A stretch of DNA of 64,000 nucleotides from positions 4,301,048 to 4,365,047 of the forward strand of contig NZ_KI913949.1 of NCBI RefSeq assembly GCF_000332095.2, written 5' to 3'. This DNA is from Leptolyngbya sp. PCC 6406 (lineage in GTDB: Bacteria > Cyanobacteriota > Cyanobacteriia > Phormidesmidales > Phormidesmidaceae). The notes under the pieces are model-generated. The model worked only from the letters and a program-made list of their open reading frames with translations. It ran no database searches and had not been told where the DNA came from. Positions 1 through 8,227 of this stretch are shown piece after piece. The position numbers and the translations under genes were made by a program. Each line of letters starts with the position of its first letter. Position 1 is the first letter of the stretch.

Positions 1-19
1 CGACGATTAAAGACTCACG

Positions 20-33
20 GCGGTTAAAACCGC
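20..33. repeat. Short palindrome GCGGTTAAAACCGC, copy 1
   Basis: A 14-bp palindrome-like motif that recurs exactly at 12081-12094. Both copies lie between genes and are followed by similar pyrimidine-rich sequence. It looks like the conserved core of a dispersed repeat; function unknown. Confidence 0.5.
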
Positions 34-47
34 TGCTATATAAACGA

Positions 48-84
48 AGGCGCGATGGTCAATGACCATCGCGCCTCCTTTTTC
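48..84 (+). terminator. Intrinsic terminator for a plus-strand unit left of the window
   Basis: A perfect 14-bp inverted repeat (48-61 and 63-76) is followed by a T-run (79-83) on the plus strand. The T-run orientation fits a transcript entering from the left edge. It could also serve rpe from the other side, although the A-rich side is weaker. Confidence 0.7.
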
Positions 85-104
85 TATTCAAGTACGGAAT
101 CGCT

Positions 105-815
105 CTAGACCGCTGCTAGTTCGGGGGTGGGGCGCTTGCTGTTACGCACTCCCTCAATGGCTTGGGCGTAGTCAGGAGCCTTGAATACGGCGGAGCCAGC
201 GACGATGGCATTGGCCCCGGCTTCTAGCACCTGCCAGGTGTTGTCGGGTTTGAGGCCACCATCCACTTCAATCCAGGGATCGAGACCCCGCTCGTCGCAC
301 ATTTGGCGCAACTGACGGACTTTGGTTACTGCTGAGGGGATGAACTTCTGACCGCCGAAACCGGGGTTGACGCTCATGAGCAGGACGAGATCGCACAGTT
401 CCAAGACGTATTCAATCAGAGCAAGGGGGGTGGAGGGGTTGAGAACGACTCCGGCTTGTTTGCCCAGTTCCCGAATTTGGCCTAGGGTACGGTGCAGGTG
501 GGGGGAGGCGTTGTGTTCAGCGTGGACGGAGATAATGTCAGCCCCGGCCTTGGCAAAGTCCTCAACGTATTTTTCGGGCTCTACGATCATCAGGTGAACA
601 TCCAGTGGCTTGCGGGTGACGGGACGCAGGGCTTCCACAATCAGGGGGCCAATGGTGATGTTGGGGACAAAGCGGCCATCCATCACGTCTACATGAATCC
701 AATCAGCCCCGGCTTTATCCACAGCCCGGACTTCGTCGCCTAAGCGGCTAAAGTCGGCGGACAAAATGGAAGGAGATACGACGACGGATTTTTTTGACGG
801 GGTCTGAAGTACCAC
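105..815 (-). CDS. rpe: Ribulose-phosphate 3-epimerase
   Basis: Interconverts ribulose 5-phosphate and xylulose 5-phosphate in the Calvin-Benson cycle and oxidative pentose phosphate pathway; cytosolic TIM barrel. The 236-residue protein has the family blocks SPSILSADF (14-22), [12 protein letters not shown] (41-52) with D43, SVNPGFGGQ (148-156) and EVDGGL (183-188) with D185; D43 and D185 match the catalytic acid-base pair. Start is GTG at 815, preceded by AGGAGA at suitable spacing; no better ATG lies near. Full length for the family. The gene stands alone, with a hairpin terminator region beyond its 3' end. Confidence 0.97.
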   Translation of the reverse strand: MVLQTPSKKSVVVSPSILSADFSRLGDEVRAVDKAGADWIHVDVMDGRFVPNITIGPLIVEALRPVTRKPLDVHLMIVEPEKYVEDFAKAGADIISVHAEHNASPHLHRTLGQIRELGKQAGVVLNPSTPLALIEYVLELCDLVLLMSVNPGFGGQKFIPSAVTKVRQLRQMCDERGLDPWIEVDGGLKPDNTWQVLEAGANAIVAGSAVFKAPDYAQAIEGVRNSKRPTPELAAV

Positions 816-1235
816 AGACGGTTTCTCCTGAGAAAGTTTAGTAACTATCGTAACAAAAACTATAGATTCTAGAGTGTTCTAGGCTTCCGATTTTACAGGG
901 GTTCCTGGAGTTTAGACAGGGATTTTCTGGAGCTTTGGGGTTTAATGGGGACGAGACGGGGTGGGCTGGGGGGCCTCTAGGGTGGGGATTTTATGACCGC
1001 GATGGTCTCTGACCGGCCTCTGGCGATCGCAGATCCCTGTCAGCCCAGGTTGGTACAAGGTTCACTGGCTCTGTCAGGAACTGCTGATGAGCATCTGGAG
1101 CTAGGGACAATGGTTCAGAATGGAGCTTCAGCACATTTGAAAAATGCAGCTTTAGCACATTCATCACCTTTAGCACACCTTTAGCACATTCAAAGTATTC
1201 CATAACTCGACACCTGAACCGATTGAGGAGCATGG
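816..1235. other. Intergenic region between rpe and the S8 peptidase
   Basis: About 420 bases without a convincing gene. It should hold divergent promoters for rpe and the peptidase. It contains a HIP1-like GCGATCGC near 1023 and a degenerate short repeat at 1126-1195 (listed separately). Small ORFs here overlap the repeat and show no family features. Confidence 0.5.
1126..1195. repeat. Degenerate tandem repeat, unit CTTTAGCACATTCA
   Basis: Four imperfect copies of a roughly 14-bp unit occur at about 1127, 1149, 1166 and 1178, directly upstream of the S8 peptidase gene. Could be an operator array or simple slippage product; the sequence alone does not decide. Confidence 0.5.
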
Positions 1236-2909
1236 ATGGTGGATTGGACAGTCAGGGTACAGCACAGAGGCAACCGGGGTTGGGGCCTTTCAGGGGTAGT
1301 TGCGATCGCAACTACAACTACCCTTCTCACCCCCGCCATGGCCCTAGCGCTAGCGGAATCCGTTGGCCCCGCTGGGATTGATGCCCATCGCCTCCATGCC
1401 CCCCCCTATGGTGTGACTGGGGCCAAAATTGCCATTGGCCAGGTGGAAATTGGCCGTCCCAGCCAGTTTGGCCTCGACAAAGTCGCGCGCTCTAATCCCC
1501 CTGTAACCGTACAGCGGGTCTACTTTTTGGAAGACCCTGCCGACTCCAATCGCCATGTGGAGTTCCACGCCGCCGCTGTCGCCAGCGTCATGATCAGTCA
1601 AGACAAGGCTCGCCCCGGCGTGGCCCCCAATGCCCTCCTCTACGGGGCAGCGGTGGGACCAATCCGGGGACGCAGCGGTCAACCGGATGAATGTTTAGCC
1701 TCCCAGCAGGTGGCCCTCAGCAATGGCGGCGACGTGCGGGCGATTAATTTCAGCTTTGGGGAGCCTCTGAGTCGCGATCCCCGGCCCAATGCAGTGTTGG
1801 ATGGCAATGCCCTGCTCACCCAATGCGTGGACTGGTCAAGTCGGATCCACAACGTACTGTACGTGGTAGCGGGCAACCAGGGCCGGGGGGGCATTCCCAT
1901 CCCCACCGACAACTTCAACGGCATCAATGTGGCCTATTCCCGCCAGGTGGATGGACGCTACACCAAGGTGGACTTTTCCAACCTGGGCAGTGAACCGGAG
2001 GCGATATCCCCCCGATCTCCCGCCCCGGAAAGTAATGTGGGGGCACGACGATCCATCAGTCTCGTCGCCCCTGGTCACGATGTGGACAGCATTGGCCCCG
2101 ATGGCTCCCTACGGGCGGTGAGTGGCACTAGTTTTGCCGCGCCCCATGTGACCGCAACGGTGGCGCTGCTCCAAGAGTGGGGGGACCGCCAGTTTCGTAG
2201 CGGTCGCCAGGATTGGAGTTTGGATTCTCGATCGGCGATGGTGACCAAGGCGGTCTTGCTCAATGCCGCCGACAAGCTAGAGGATGCAGGGGATGGCCTG
2301 CGGCTGGGGATGAGCCGCACCCTCTACGACAAGGCCAACCAAACCTGGATAGACTCTGACGCCTATCGCGATCCAGCAATTCCGCTCCATGCTGAATTGG
2401 GTACGGGCCATTTGAATGCCTACCGGGCCGTCCTGCAACTGGATGGAGGTCAGTGGTCGCCCACAGCCCCGGTGCCGGTGCGGGGTTGGAACTATAGCTT
2501 CCTGGAGTCGCCTTTGCCCCCAGATTTGCCCCGCCAAGAGGCGGCCATCCTCTTCCAGGACTATGTGTTTGAACAGGCTCTTCAGGGTGGCAGCTACCTG
2601 GCCGCGACCCTAGCCTGGGAGCGGGTGGTGGTGCTGAATGACAGCAATCAAAATGATCGCTATGACCTTGGGGAAACCTTTAGCGATCGCGGCCTCAATA
2701 ATCTGGATTTGTACCTGATGCGGGCCGAGGATACGGAACTGTCTGACAGTGTCTGGTCCTCCGTTAGTGAGGAAGACAGTGTGGAGCACCTGTTTTTCCA
2801 AATTCCAGAAACGGGCCGCTACAAACTGCGGGTGGTCTATCGGCAACAGGTCAACGACGCCATTGCCCAGCCCTATGCCCTCGCCTGGTGGGGTATGGCA
2901 GCGCGGTAG
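1236..2909 (+). CDS. Secreted S8 (subtilisin-like) peptidase homologue, atypical Asp site
   Basis: A 557-residue protein with an N-terminal signal-like hydrophobic stretch (16-40, ending near ALALA) and a subtilase core. The catalytic His is in EFHAAAVASVM (H111) and the Ser in SGTSFAAPHV (S299). At the place of the first catalytic block (normally DTG) the protein reads IAIGQVEIG (65-73): the expected Asp aligns with Q69, with E71 two residues on. The oxyanion Asn may lie in YVVAGNQGRG (about 210-219). A C-terminal region of about 200 residues resembles the beta-sandwich extensions of secreted subtilases. GAGGAG (1225-1230) supports the ATG at 1236. Activity is uncertain because of the Asp change. 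Confidence 0.85.
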   Translation: MVDWTVRVQHRGNRGWGLSGVVAIATTTTLLTPAMALALAESVGPAGIDAHRLHAPPYGVTGAKIAIGQVEIGRPSQFGLDKVARSNPPVTVQRVYFLEDPADSNRHVEFHAAAVASVMISQDKARPGVAPNALLYGAAVGPIRGRSGQPDECLASQQVALSNGGDVRAINFSFGEPLSRDPRPNAVLDGNALLTQCVDWSSRIHNVLYVVAGNQGRGGIPIPTDNFNGINVAYSRQVDGRYTKVDFSNLGSEPEAISPRSPAPESNVGARRSISLVAPGHDVDSIGPDGSLRAVSGTSFAAPHVTATVALLQEWGDRQFRSGRQDWSLDSRSAMVTKAVLLNAADKLEDAGDGLRLGMSRTLYDKANQTWIDSDAYRDPAIPLHAELGTGHLNAYRAVLQLDGGQWSPTAPVPVRGWNYSFLESPLPPDLPRQEAAILFQDYVFEQALQGGSYLAATLAWERVVVLNDSNQNDRYDLGETFSDRGLNNLDLYLMRAEDTELSDSVWSSVSEEDSVEHLFFQIPETGRYKLRVVYRQQVNDAIAQPYALAWWGMAAR

Positions 2910-2911
2910 CA

Positions 2912-2990
2912 CTTTGCGGCGTAAATACCTTAACCGTTCTATCGGGGTACATCTCAGCCCCTCACCCTAGCCCTCTCCCAAGGGGCTACT
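2912..2990 (+). repeat. CTAGTAC-type MITE, degenerate partial copy A
   Basis: Sequence from the GCGGCGTAAATAC region through CCCCTCACCCTAGCCCTC matches the left half of the elements at 6006-6147 and 37890-38043. It begins right after the stop of the S8 peptidase gene. The right end is not recognisable. Confidence 0.6.
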
Positions 2991-3181
2991 GTGTATACAT
3001 AACTCATGGGCCTCACAGATGGGAGAGTTTCCATCCTAGTAGTCTGCTAAGCAAACTTTGAAGGGTTCCCAACTCTTCAAAACCCCAAGAATTGACTCTT
3101 CTGGCTTGAGATAACCCGGCAAAGTTCCTTTGGTGAACTACTAGTGCTGGCTGGCAGAAATTCTGTGCCCATTTCCCCTAG

Positions 3182-3269
3182 GCGTGGCATTTCTGCGGTG
3201 CATTGCGGCTAAGCAGGTGGATTCCGCATTTACAAAGGATTTTGGTGCCGCGAATGCACCCTACGTTCA
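3182..3269 (-). repeat. GTAGGGTGCATT-type dispersed repeat, long copy
   Basis: Read on the minus strand it starts CGTAGGGTGCATTCG and ends GCAATGCACCGCAGAAATGCC. The same ends, with the middle shortened, recur at 19674-19712. The ends are partly inverted relative to each other, as in other cyanobacterial dispersed repeats. Confidence 0.55.
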
Positions 3270-3427
3270 ATATCGATGGCTTTCCTGGTTCCCAGGCTCT
3301 GCCTGGGAATTCTCACCGAGGCTCTGCCTGGTCGTTATAAAACGGTAAGGAGATTCCTGCCGCCCAGTGCTAGGGGCTGTGGTCATGCCTACCCCGTAAG
3401 GGTTTTCGGGTTAATTTTCCACACGCC

Positions 3428-3904
3428 TTAGACCAACTGTTCCGTTAGGGCGGCGGCGGGAATGGGGAATGGGGGTAGGGGACAGGATTTGGGTAGGGGG
3501 GGCAGGGGGCAAGCGGTAGTCGTCTCGGGGACGCGCTTGACCACCTCCCGAAAGACGGGAGCCTCGTAGAACTGGCAGCCTTCGCAGGGGCCGCAGGGAT
3601 TGAAGGCACAGCGGAGATGGGGCGATCGCGCATTCATCTGGCAGGTGAAGTCGCCGATGATGTAGCCGATGCCCTCTACATAGTTGAGGTCGCGATCGCG
3701 CTTTAGCAATGCCCGCAGACCGCGTTCGGAGGCCACGGCCCTAGCCCGACTGAAATCCTCCGAAAGTTGCTTTTGAGCCCGCATACTAATCCAGGCCGCG
3801 ACCAGGGCAGGCAGCAGGCTGAGGCCAAAAATTAGTACAACAATCCACATCGCGGGTCCACTCAAATCATCAACCAGACCCCATGTCAGGGCCATGGCCC
3901 ACAT
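3428..3904 (-). CDS. DUF6464-type membrane protein
   Basis: A 158-residue protein with one clear N-terminal membrane segment (about 18-40) followed by a charged helical part. The conserved block is YVEGIGYIIGDFTCQMNARS and then LRCAFNPCGPCEGCQFYE, with Cys residues that could bind metal. I match this to the cyanobacterial DUF6464 family; its function is unknown. The C-terminus is Pro/Leu-rich low complexity and may be poorly conserved. It lies 150 bp downstream of aspS on the same strand; the spacer holds two copies of GTCAGGGAAAAATA. Confidence 0.75.
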   Translation of the reverse strand: MWAMALTWGLVDDLSGPAMWIVVLIFGLSLLPALVAAWISMRAQKQLSEDFSRARAVASERGLRALLKRDRDLNYVEGIGYIIGDFTCQMNARSPHLRCAFNPCGPCEGCQFYEAPVFREVVKRVPETTTACPLPPLPKSCPLPPFPIPAAALTEQLV

Positions 3905-4054
3905 TAAGGTCAGGTAGCTATCTTAGGGGCCAAGGGAGAGGGCGCGATCGCAGATCTCAGTATTTGTAGGTATTTGTAGTAAACCGACCGAGATTTCCGT
4001 GATATTTCGCAACCCTTTGTCAGGGAAAAATAGTCAGGGAAAAATACCTGACCC

Positions 4055-5851
4055 TCACTCCCCCTTCGGTTTGGGCTGATAGGTAGAGGCAACGTGAAGC
4101 TCCTTGAGCTGCTTCTTGTCCACACCAGCGGGGGCACTGGTGAGGAGACAACGGGCCTGCTGGGTCTTGGGAAATGCGATCGCATCTCGAATCGACTCTT
4201 CCCCCGCCAAAAGCATCACCAGACGATCCAACCCGTAGGCAATCCCCCCATGGGGTGGCGTGCCGTATTCAAAGGCTTCTAGCAAAAAGCCAAACTTGTC
4301 CTGGGCCTCTGCCTCCGAGAGCCCAATGGCCTCAAACACCTGGCGCTGCAACTCTGGCTGGTAGATCCGCAGGCTACCGCCCCCAATCTCGTAGCCGTTG
4401 AACACCAGATCATAGGCTTGGGCACGGGCGGTTTTCAGATCCCCTCGGTCCTCGGGGTGGGGAGCCGTGAAGGGGTGGTGCAGTGCCTCCAGCCGCTTCT
4501 CATCAGCATTCCACTCAAACATGGGGAAATCCGTCACCCACAGTAGATTGATGGCATTGGCGGGAATCAGCTCCATTTCCTTGGCGATCGCCTGCCGCAC
4601 CCGATCCAGGGTCGCGTTGACGATATCCGTTGGTCCCGCGCCGAATAGGAGCAGGTGCCCCGGTGCCGCCCCGGTGCGCTCTAGCAGCGCTTGGGTGCGC
4701 TCCTCACTGAGGTTGTCCTTAATCGCGCCGATGGTGTCAATGGTCCCCCCCTCGCGAACGCGAATATAGGCCAAGCCCTTGGCCCCCGCCTCCGTCGCGA
4801 TCTTGAACAGGTCGCCACCGGGCTTAATCCGCACATTGGAAACGACCTCATTGCCGCCAGGGATGGGCAGCACCTTCACCATCCCCCCCGCCTGCACCGC
4901 GCCGGAAAACACCTTGAAGCCAGAGTCCGCCACCAAGTCCGACACCTCCACCAGTTCCAACCCATAACGGGTGTCGGGCTTGTCGCTGCCATAGCGATCC
5001 ATGGCCTCGGCATAGGTTAGACGGGGGAAGGGTCGAGGCAGATCGATGCCCTGGACTTTTTGGAAAATATGGGCCACGAGCCGCTCATTCAGCTCTAGAA
5101 TTTCCTCCTGAGAGAGGAAGCTCATCTCCATGTCGAGCTGGGTAAACTCGGGCTGGCGATCGGCCCGCAGGTCTTCATCCCGGAAGCAGCGGGCGATCTG
5201 GTAGTAGCGATCGACCCCGGACACCATCAGCAGTTGCTTAAACAACTGGGGCGACTGGGGCAGAGCAAACCATTCCGAGGGGTTGACGCGGGAGGGTACC
5301 AGATAGTCCCGTGCCCCCTCAGGGGTAGAGCGAGTGAGAATGGGGGTTTCCACCTCCATGAACTGCTCCTCATCTTCCAGAAAGCGGCGGATGGCCTTCA
5401 TGACGCCATGGCGCACCTGAAGATTGCGGGCCATGCGATCGCGCCGCAGGTCTAGGTAACGGTACCGCAGCCGCAGTTCTTCCTTGACGGACTCTGCTTC
5501 AGCGGTGGAGACCTGGAAGGGAAGTTGCTTCCGCACCGCATTCAATAATTCAATTTGGTCCGCGTAGATCTCAACTTCCCCGGTGGGCAGCTTGGGATTC
5601 AAGGAGTCCGTGGGCCGTTGACTGACCCGCCCGGTAATCTTGACCACATACTCGTTCCGCAGTTGTTCCGCGAGACCATAGGACTCCGGGGTGCGCTCCG
5701 GGTCACTGACGATCTGCACAATGCCACTGCGATCGCGCAAATCCACAAAAATCACCCCCCCATGGTCGCGGCGGCGATCTACCCAGCCGAACAGGGTGAC
5801 GGTTGCGCCGATGTGGTCTGCCCGGAGGTGGCCGCAGTAATGGGTTCGCAT
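4055..5851 (-). CDS. aspS: Aspartyl-tRNA synthetase (bacterial type)
   Basis: Charges tRNA-Asp with aspartate. The 598-residue protein has an N-terminal OB-fold anticodon-binding domain (about 1-105), a class II catalytic core with motif 2 around [16 protein letters not shown], the bacterial GAD insertion (about 300-410) and motif 3 [16 protein letters not shown] near 540. Length is normal for the bacterial form. Whether it is discriminating or also makes Asp-tRNA-Asn cannot be told from the window; gatCAB is not here. It is the first gene of a short minus-strand pair with the DUF6464 gene. Confidence 0.97.
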   Translation of the reverse strand: MRTHYCGHLRADHIGATVTLFGWVDRRRDHGGVIFVDLRDRSGIVQIVSDPERTPESYGLAEQLRNEYVVKITGRVSQRPTDSLNPKLPTGEVEIYADQIELLNAVRKQLPFQVSTAEAESVKEELRLRYRYLDLRRDRMARNLQVRHGVMKAIRRFLEDEEQFMEVETPILTRSTPEGARDYLVPSRVNPSEWFALPQSPQLFKQLLMVSGVDRYYQIARCFRDEDLRADRQPEFTQLDMEMSFLSQEEILELNERLVAHIFQKVQGIDLPRPFPRLTYAEAMDRYGSDKPDTRYGLELVEVSDLVADSGFKVFSGAVQAGGMVKVLPIPGGNEVVSNVRIKPGGDLFKIATEAGAKGLAYIRVREGGTIDTIGAIKDNLSEERTQALLERTGAAPGHLLLFGAGPTDIVNATLDRVRQAIAKEMELIPANAINLLWVTDFPMFEWNADEKRLEALHHPFTAPHPEDRGDLKTARAQAYDLVFNGYEIGGGSLRIYQPELQRQVFEAIGLSEAEAQDKFGFLLEAFEYGTPPHGGIAYGLDRLVMLLAGEESIRDAIAFPKTQQARCLLTSAPAGVDKKQLKELHVASTYQPKPKGE

Positions 5852-6005
5852 AGCTCGCTGGTGCTGGAGGTCAGAGACGTAGATTGTTCCGAAACAGACT
5901 TGGAGATCAGCAAGTACGTTATTTTCCTGCGAGTCCCTAAGCCCTGATCAAAACCTTTTCATTATCCAGTATGACGGCAGCGAATTTTCTTCGTTCTGGC
6001 CCAGC

Positions 6006-6147
6006 CTAGTACCGGGCGGCGCAAATACTCTGACCGTTCTATCGTGGTACACCTCGGCCCCTCACCCTAGCCCTCCCTGGGAGAGGGATTTAGGGTGAGG
6101 GGCTGGGGCGACAGAATGGTAAGCCTATTTCAGCCTAGGTGTACTAG
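6006..6147. mobile_element. CTAGTAC-type MITE-like element, copy B (142 bp)
   Basis: Bounded by the inverted ends CTAGTAC (6006-6012) and GTACTAG (6141-6147). The left arm is nearly identical to copy C at 37890-38043, and both right ends are followed by the same CTTGATTC. The middle folds as CCCCTCACCCTAG against TTAGGGTGAGGGG. No coding capacity, so any transposase must act in trans. Confidence 0.7.
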
Positions 6148-6171
6148 CTTGATTCAAGTTGTCCACACACC

Positions 6172-6573
6172 CTAGGGTAGGGACTCAGTCGTGCCGTAGA
6201 GTTCTGGCATTTGGGGAGATGGGGGCAGCGTTTTGGCGTCGCGGGTTTCGATGTAGCCGGTGTAGTAGGCTCCCGACTCGATTTCTAGAGACCCGGCCAC
6301 CACGTCTCCCTCCAATCGGGCGGTGCGGCTGAGGGTGAGCTTGCCTTCGACATGGACTCGGGCTTTGAGTACGCCCTGGACAATGATGTTGGTAGCCCGC
6401 ACCTCGGGGCCTTCCACCAAGCCTGTGGCGGAAATTTCCAGGTCACCCTGGATCTCGACGGTGCCGTGGATAATGCCATCCACCCGCAGCATACCCTCAG
6501 CATGGAGGATGCCTTCAAATTCTGTCTTTTGGCTGATGTAGGTCAGCAGGGGGGCCGATTTGCGCTTGAACAT
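6172..6573 (-). CDS. Bactofilin family (polymer-forming) protein
   Basis: A 133-residue protein matching the bactofilin (DUF583) beta-helix: repeated short beta-turn units such as FEGILHAEGMLRVDGIIHG, VEIQGDLEISATG, GKLTLSRTARLEGDV and LEIESGAYYTG run through residues 18-115. Bactofilins polymerise without nucleotide and scaffold the membrane or cell wall. No membrane segment is seen; the short N-terminus MFKRK could be the membrane-contact tail. Start ATG at 6573. It stands alone between two dispersed repeats. Confidence 0.88.
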   Translation of the reverse strand: MFKRKSAPLLTYISQKTEFEGILHAEGMLRVDGIIHGTVEIQGDLEISATGLVEGPEVRATNIIVQGVLKARVHVEGKLTLSRTARLEGDVVAGSLEIESGAYYTGYIETRDAKTLPPSPQMPELYGTTESLP

Positions 6574-6619
6574 CGGTAATACAGACCTCTAAATCCCAAA
6601 ACTTCCAAAACTCAAATAG

Positions 6620-6727
6620 ATATAGCGGTTCTCCCTCGGGTGAAGGACAGGCAAGGGGCTTAAGACCCTTGTTCGCCGACGTGTCATTAAGTTGAGGCGT
6701 CCCTCATACATTAGGTAACCGCTATAT
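6620..6727. mobile_element. ATATAGCGGTT MITE-like element, copy 1 (108 bp)
   Basis: Ends are the perfect inverted repeat ATATAGCGGTT and AACCGCTATAT. The inside has a near-palindrome around AGGGGCTTAAGACCCTT and the segment GTGTCATTAAGTTGAGG, shared with copy 2 at 25577-25681. It is non-coding and has the structure of a miniature transposable element. Confidence 0.75.
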
Positions 6728-6835
6728 CACCGCAGTCTCAGCTCAGTTTTAGAAACCCTGAGCCCCAAACCTCGGATTTAATCCTCTACTGCAACCCCTG
6801 AATGAAAATTCTCTGGCACCAGCATAGAAGTGTTG

Positions 6836-6880
6836 CAGCTAAATTACTAGCCCAGATCTGAGGACAGGCGAAAGCACAAA
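6836..6880 (+). repeat. CAGCTAAA/CCCAGAT repeat, short copy 1
   Basis: Shares GCAGCTAAA and CCCAGATCTGAG with longer copies at 47955-48055 and 55462-55559. Only about 45 bases are alignable by eye here. Confidence 0.45.
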
Positions 6881-6998
6881 ATACGGTAAATATACTGATG
6901 GCTTATTCTAGGCTGCTTGGGTTGGGTGTAGCTGTGTAAGCTGGAGGGAGACTGCTAGCGAATTTCTTCCATACTGAGCATTGTCTCAGGTGCTGCCC

Positions 6999-7321
6999 AT
7001 GTCTATCGCTACCCAATCCTTGACCCTGGACGAGTTTCTGAAACTCCCTGAAACTACACCGACTTCAGAATTTATCAACGGCAAGATTTTTCAAAAACCC
7101 ATGCCCCAGAGAGAGCACAGCCGACTACAGGCAAAACTGGGGGCAGCGATTAATACGGCACTGAATTGGGGTGGTTCATCGACCCAGATGAAGAAACCGT
7201 CTTAATTATCTGGCCAGATCAACGGGTGCAACTGCTGAAGGGAAAATCCACCTTGCCGACCATCAATGGCATTGATTTAGCGCTAACCGTGGATCAGGTC
7301 ATGGGTTGGTTAACTTTCTGA
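6999..7321 (+). pseudogene. Uma2-family endonuclease, large internal deletion and frameshift
   Basis: The first part (ATG at 6999) reads as the Uma2 N-terminus: SLTLDEFLKLPETTPTSEF, NGKIFQKPMPQ and a helical stretch to INTALN. From about 7172 the typical Uma2 C-terminus continues in another frame, GWFIDPDEETVLIIWPDQ, through QVMGWLTF and a stop at 7319-7321. The roughly 80-100 codons expected between, carrying the PD-(D/E)XK-like core, are missing, so the gene is dead. Uma2 proteins occur in many copies in cyanobacteria, often as such remnants. Confidence 0.85.
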
Positions 7322-7341
7322 GAAGAGGGGGGCATTGACCC

Positions 7342-8226
7342 CTAGGAGATACTCAGCTTTTTGGGTAGCCTTACCAAACCGTTTGCGATCGCAGTTCCCA
7401 GCAGCACCAATCCACACCCCAACACCATGGAGAGGGTGATGGCTTCTCCCAGAATCAACGCTCCCCAGCCCATGGCAAAGAGGGGAATCAGATAGGCCAC
7501 CGTCAAGGTGCGCGTCGAGCCCACCTGATGAATTAGCCGAAAATACAAAATATAGGCCAGGGAGGTGGACAGGAGGGCCAACCCCAACACCGCCAAAAAG
7601 GCTCCATCCGTAGGGATTTGGACCGGGCGGGTGAAGGGCAGCAGCGGCAGCAGAAACACCGCCGCACTGAGCTGACTTCCCGTGGCAATCACCAGGGAGG
7701 GCACCCCCTGAAGATAGAGGTGGACATAGGGAGCCACGATGGCATAGAGTATCGCCGCCAGTAGCCCCGCTCCGATCGCCCAGGGTAGTCCCGGCACCCC
7801 GGCGGTATCTCCCAAGCCCACCAACACTGCTACCCCGGTGAACCCGAGGACAAGTCCTAGGATTCGTCCCAGGGTCAAGCGCTCCCCCAACCAGAGAAAC
7901 GCCACCAGCACCCCAAAGAAGGGCACTGTACCGTTGAGGATGGCGGTTGCCCCCGCTGGCAGCGACAGGGTGGTAAAGGCTAGCAGGGAAAAGGGTAGGG
8001 CGGAGTTAAACAGTCCTACCACCATCAAGGGCCGCAGGTGCGATCGCAGTTCCCCCAACAGACCCTGATGGATAAGAATCGGCAGTAATGCTGCTCCTGC
8101 CACCAGTACCCGGCACTCAATCAACCAAATCGGCCCGAACTCTGGCACCGCCACCCGCATAAAGAGAAAGGATCCCCCCCAGAGTGCCGCCAGCAAAAGT
8201 AATTCCAGAACTTGCGTGAATTTCAT
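7342..8226 (-). CDS. EamA-family (DMT superfamily) permease
   Basis: A 294-residue inner-membrane transporter with about ten hydrophobic helices and two EamA repeats. The N-terminal motif LAALWGGSFLFMRVA and the second-half block STSLAYILYFRLIHQVGSTR are typical. Substrate (amino acid, metabolite or drug) cannot be inferred. ATG at 8226 directly follows the TGA of the upstream kinase gene, leaving one base between them; an in-frame TTG at 8256 would overlap the kinase and is less likely. Translation is probably coupled to the kinase gene. Confidence 0.88.
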   Translation of the reverse strand: MKFTQVLELLLLAALWGGSFLFMRVAVPEFGPIWLIECRVLVAGAALLPILIHQGLLGELRSHLRPLMVVGLFNSALPFSLLAFTTLSLPAGATAILNGTVPFFGVLVAFLWLGERLTLGRILGLVLGFTGVAVLVGLGDTAGVPGLPWAIGAGLLAAILYAIVAPYVHLYLQGVPSLVIATGSQLSAAVFLLPLLPFTRPVQIPTDGAFLAVLGLALLSTSLAYILYFRLIHQVGSTRTLTVAYLIPLFAMGWGALILGEAITLSMVLGCGLVLLGTAIANGLVRLPKKLSIS

Positions 8227-8227
8227 C

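Larger units (their letters stand above)
2910..3427. other. Gene-free region of dispersed repeats
   Basis: About 520 bases without a supported gene. It carries a partial copy of the CTAGTAC-type element (2912-2990) and one long copy of a GTAGGGTGCATT-type repeat (3182-3269). A direct repeat of GGCTCTGCCTGG also occurs at about 3297 and 3320. Confidence 0.6.
6574..6998. other. Gene-free region holding two repeat copies
   Basis: About 425 bases upstream of the bactofilin gene and of the Uma2 remnant. It contains the ATATAGCGGTT element (6620-6727) and a short copy of the CAGCTAAA...CCCAGATCTGAG repeat (6836-6880). No small gene with a ribosome-binding site was found. Confidence 0.55.
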
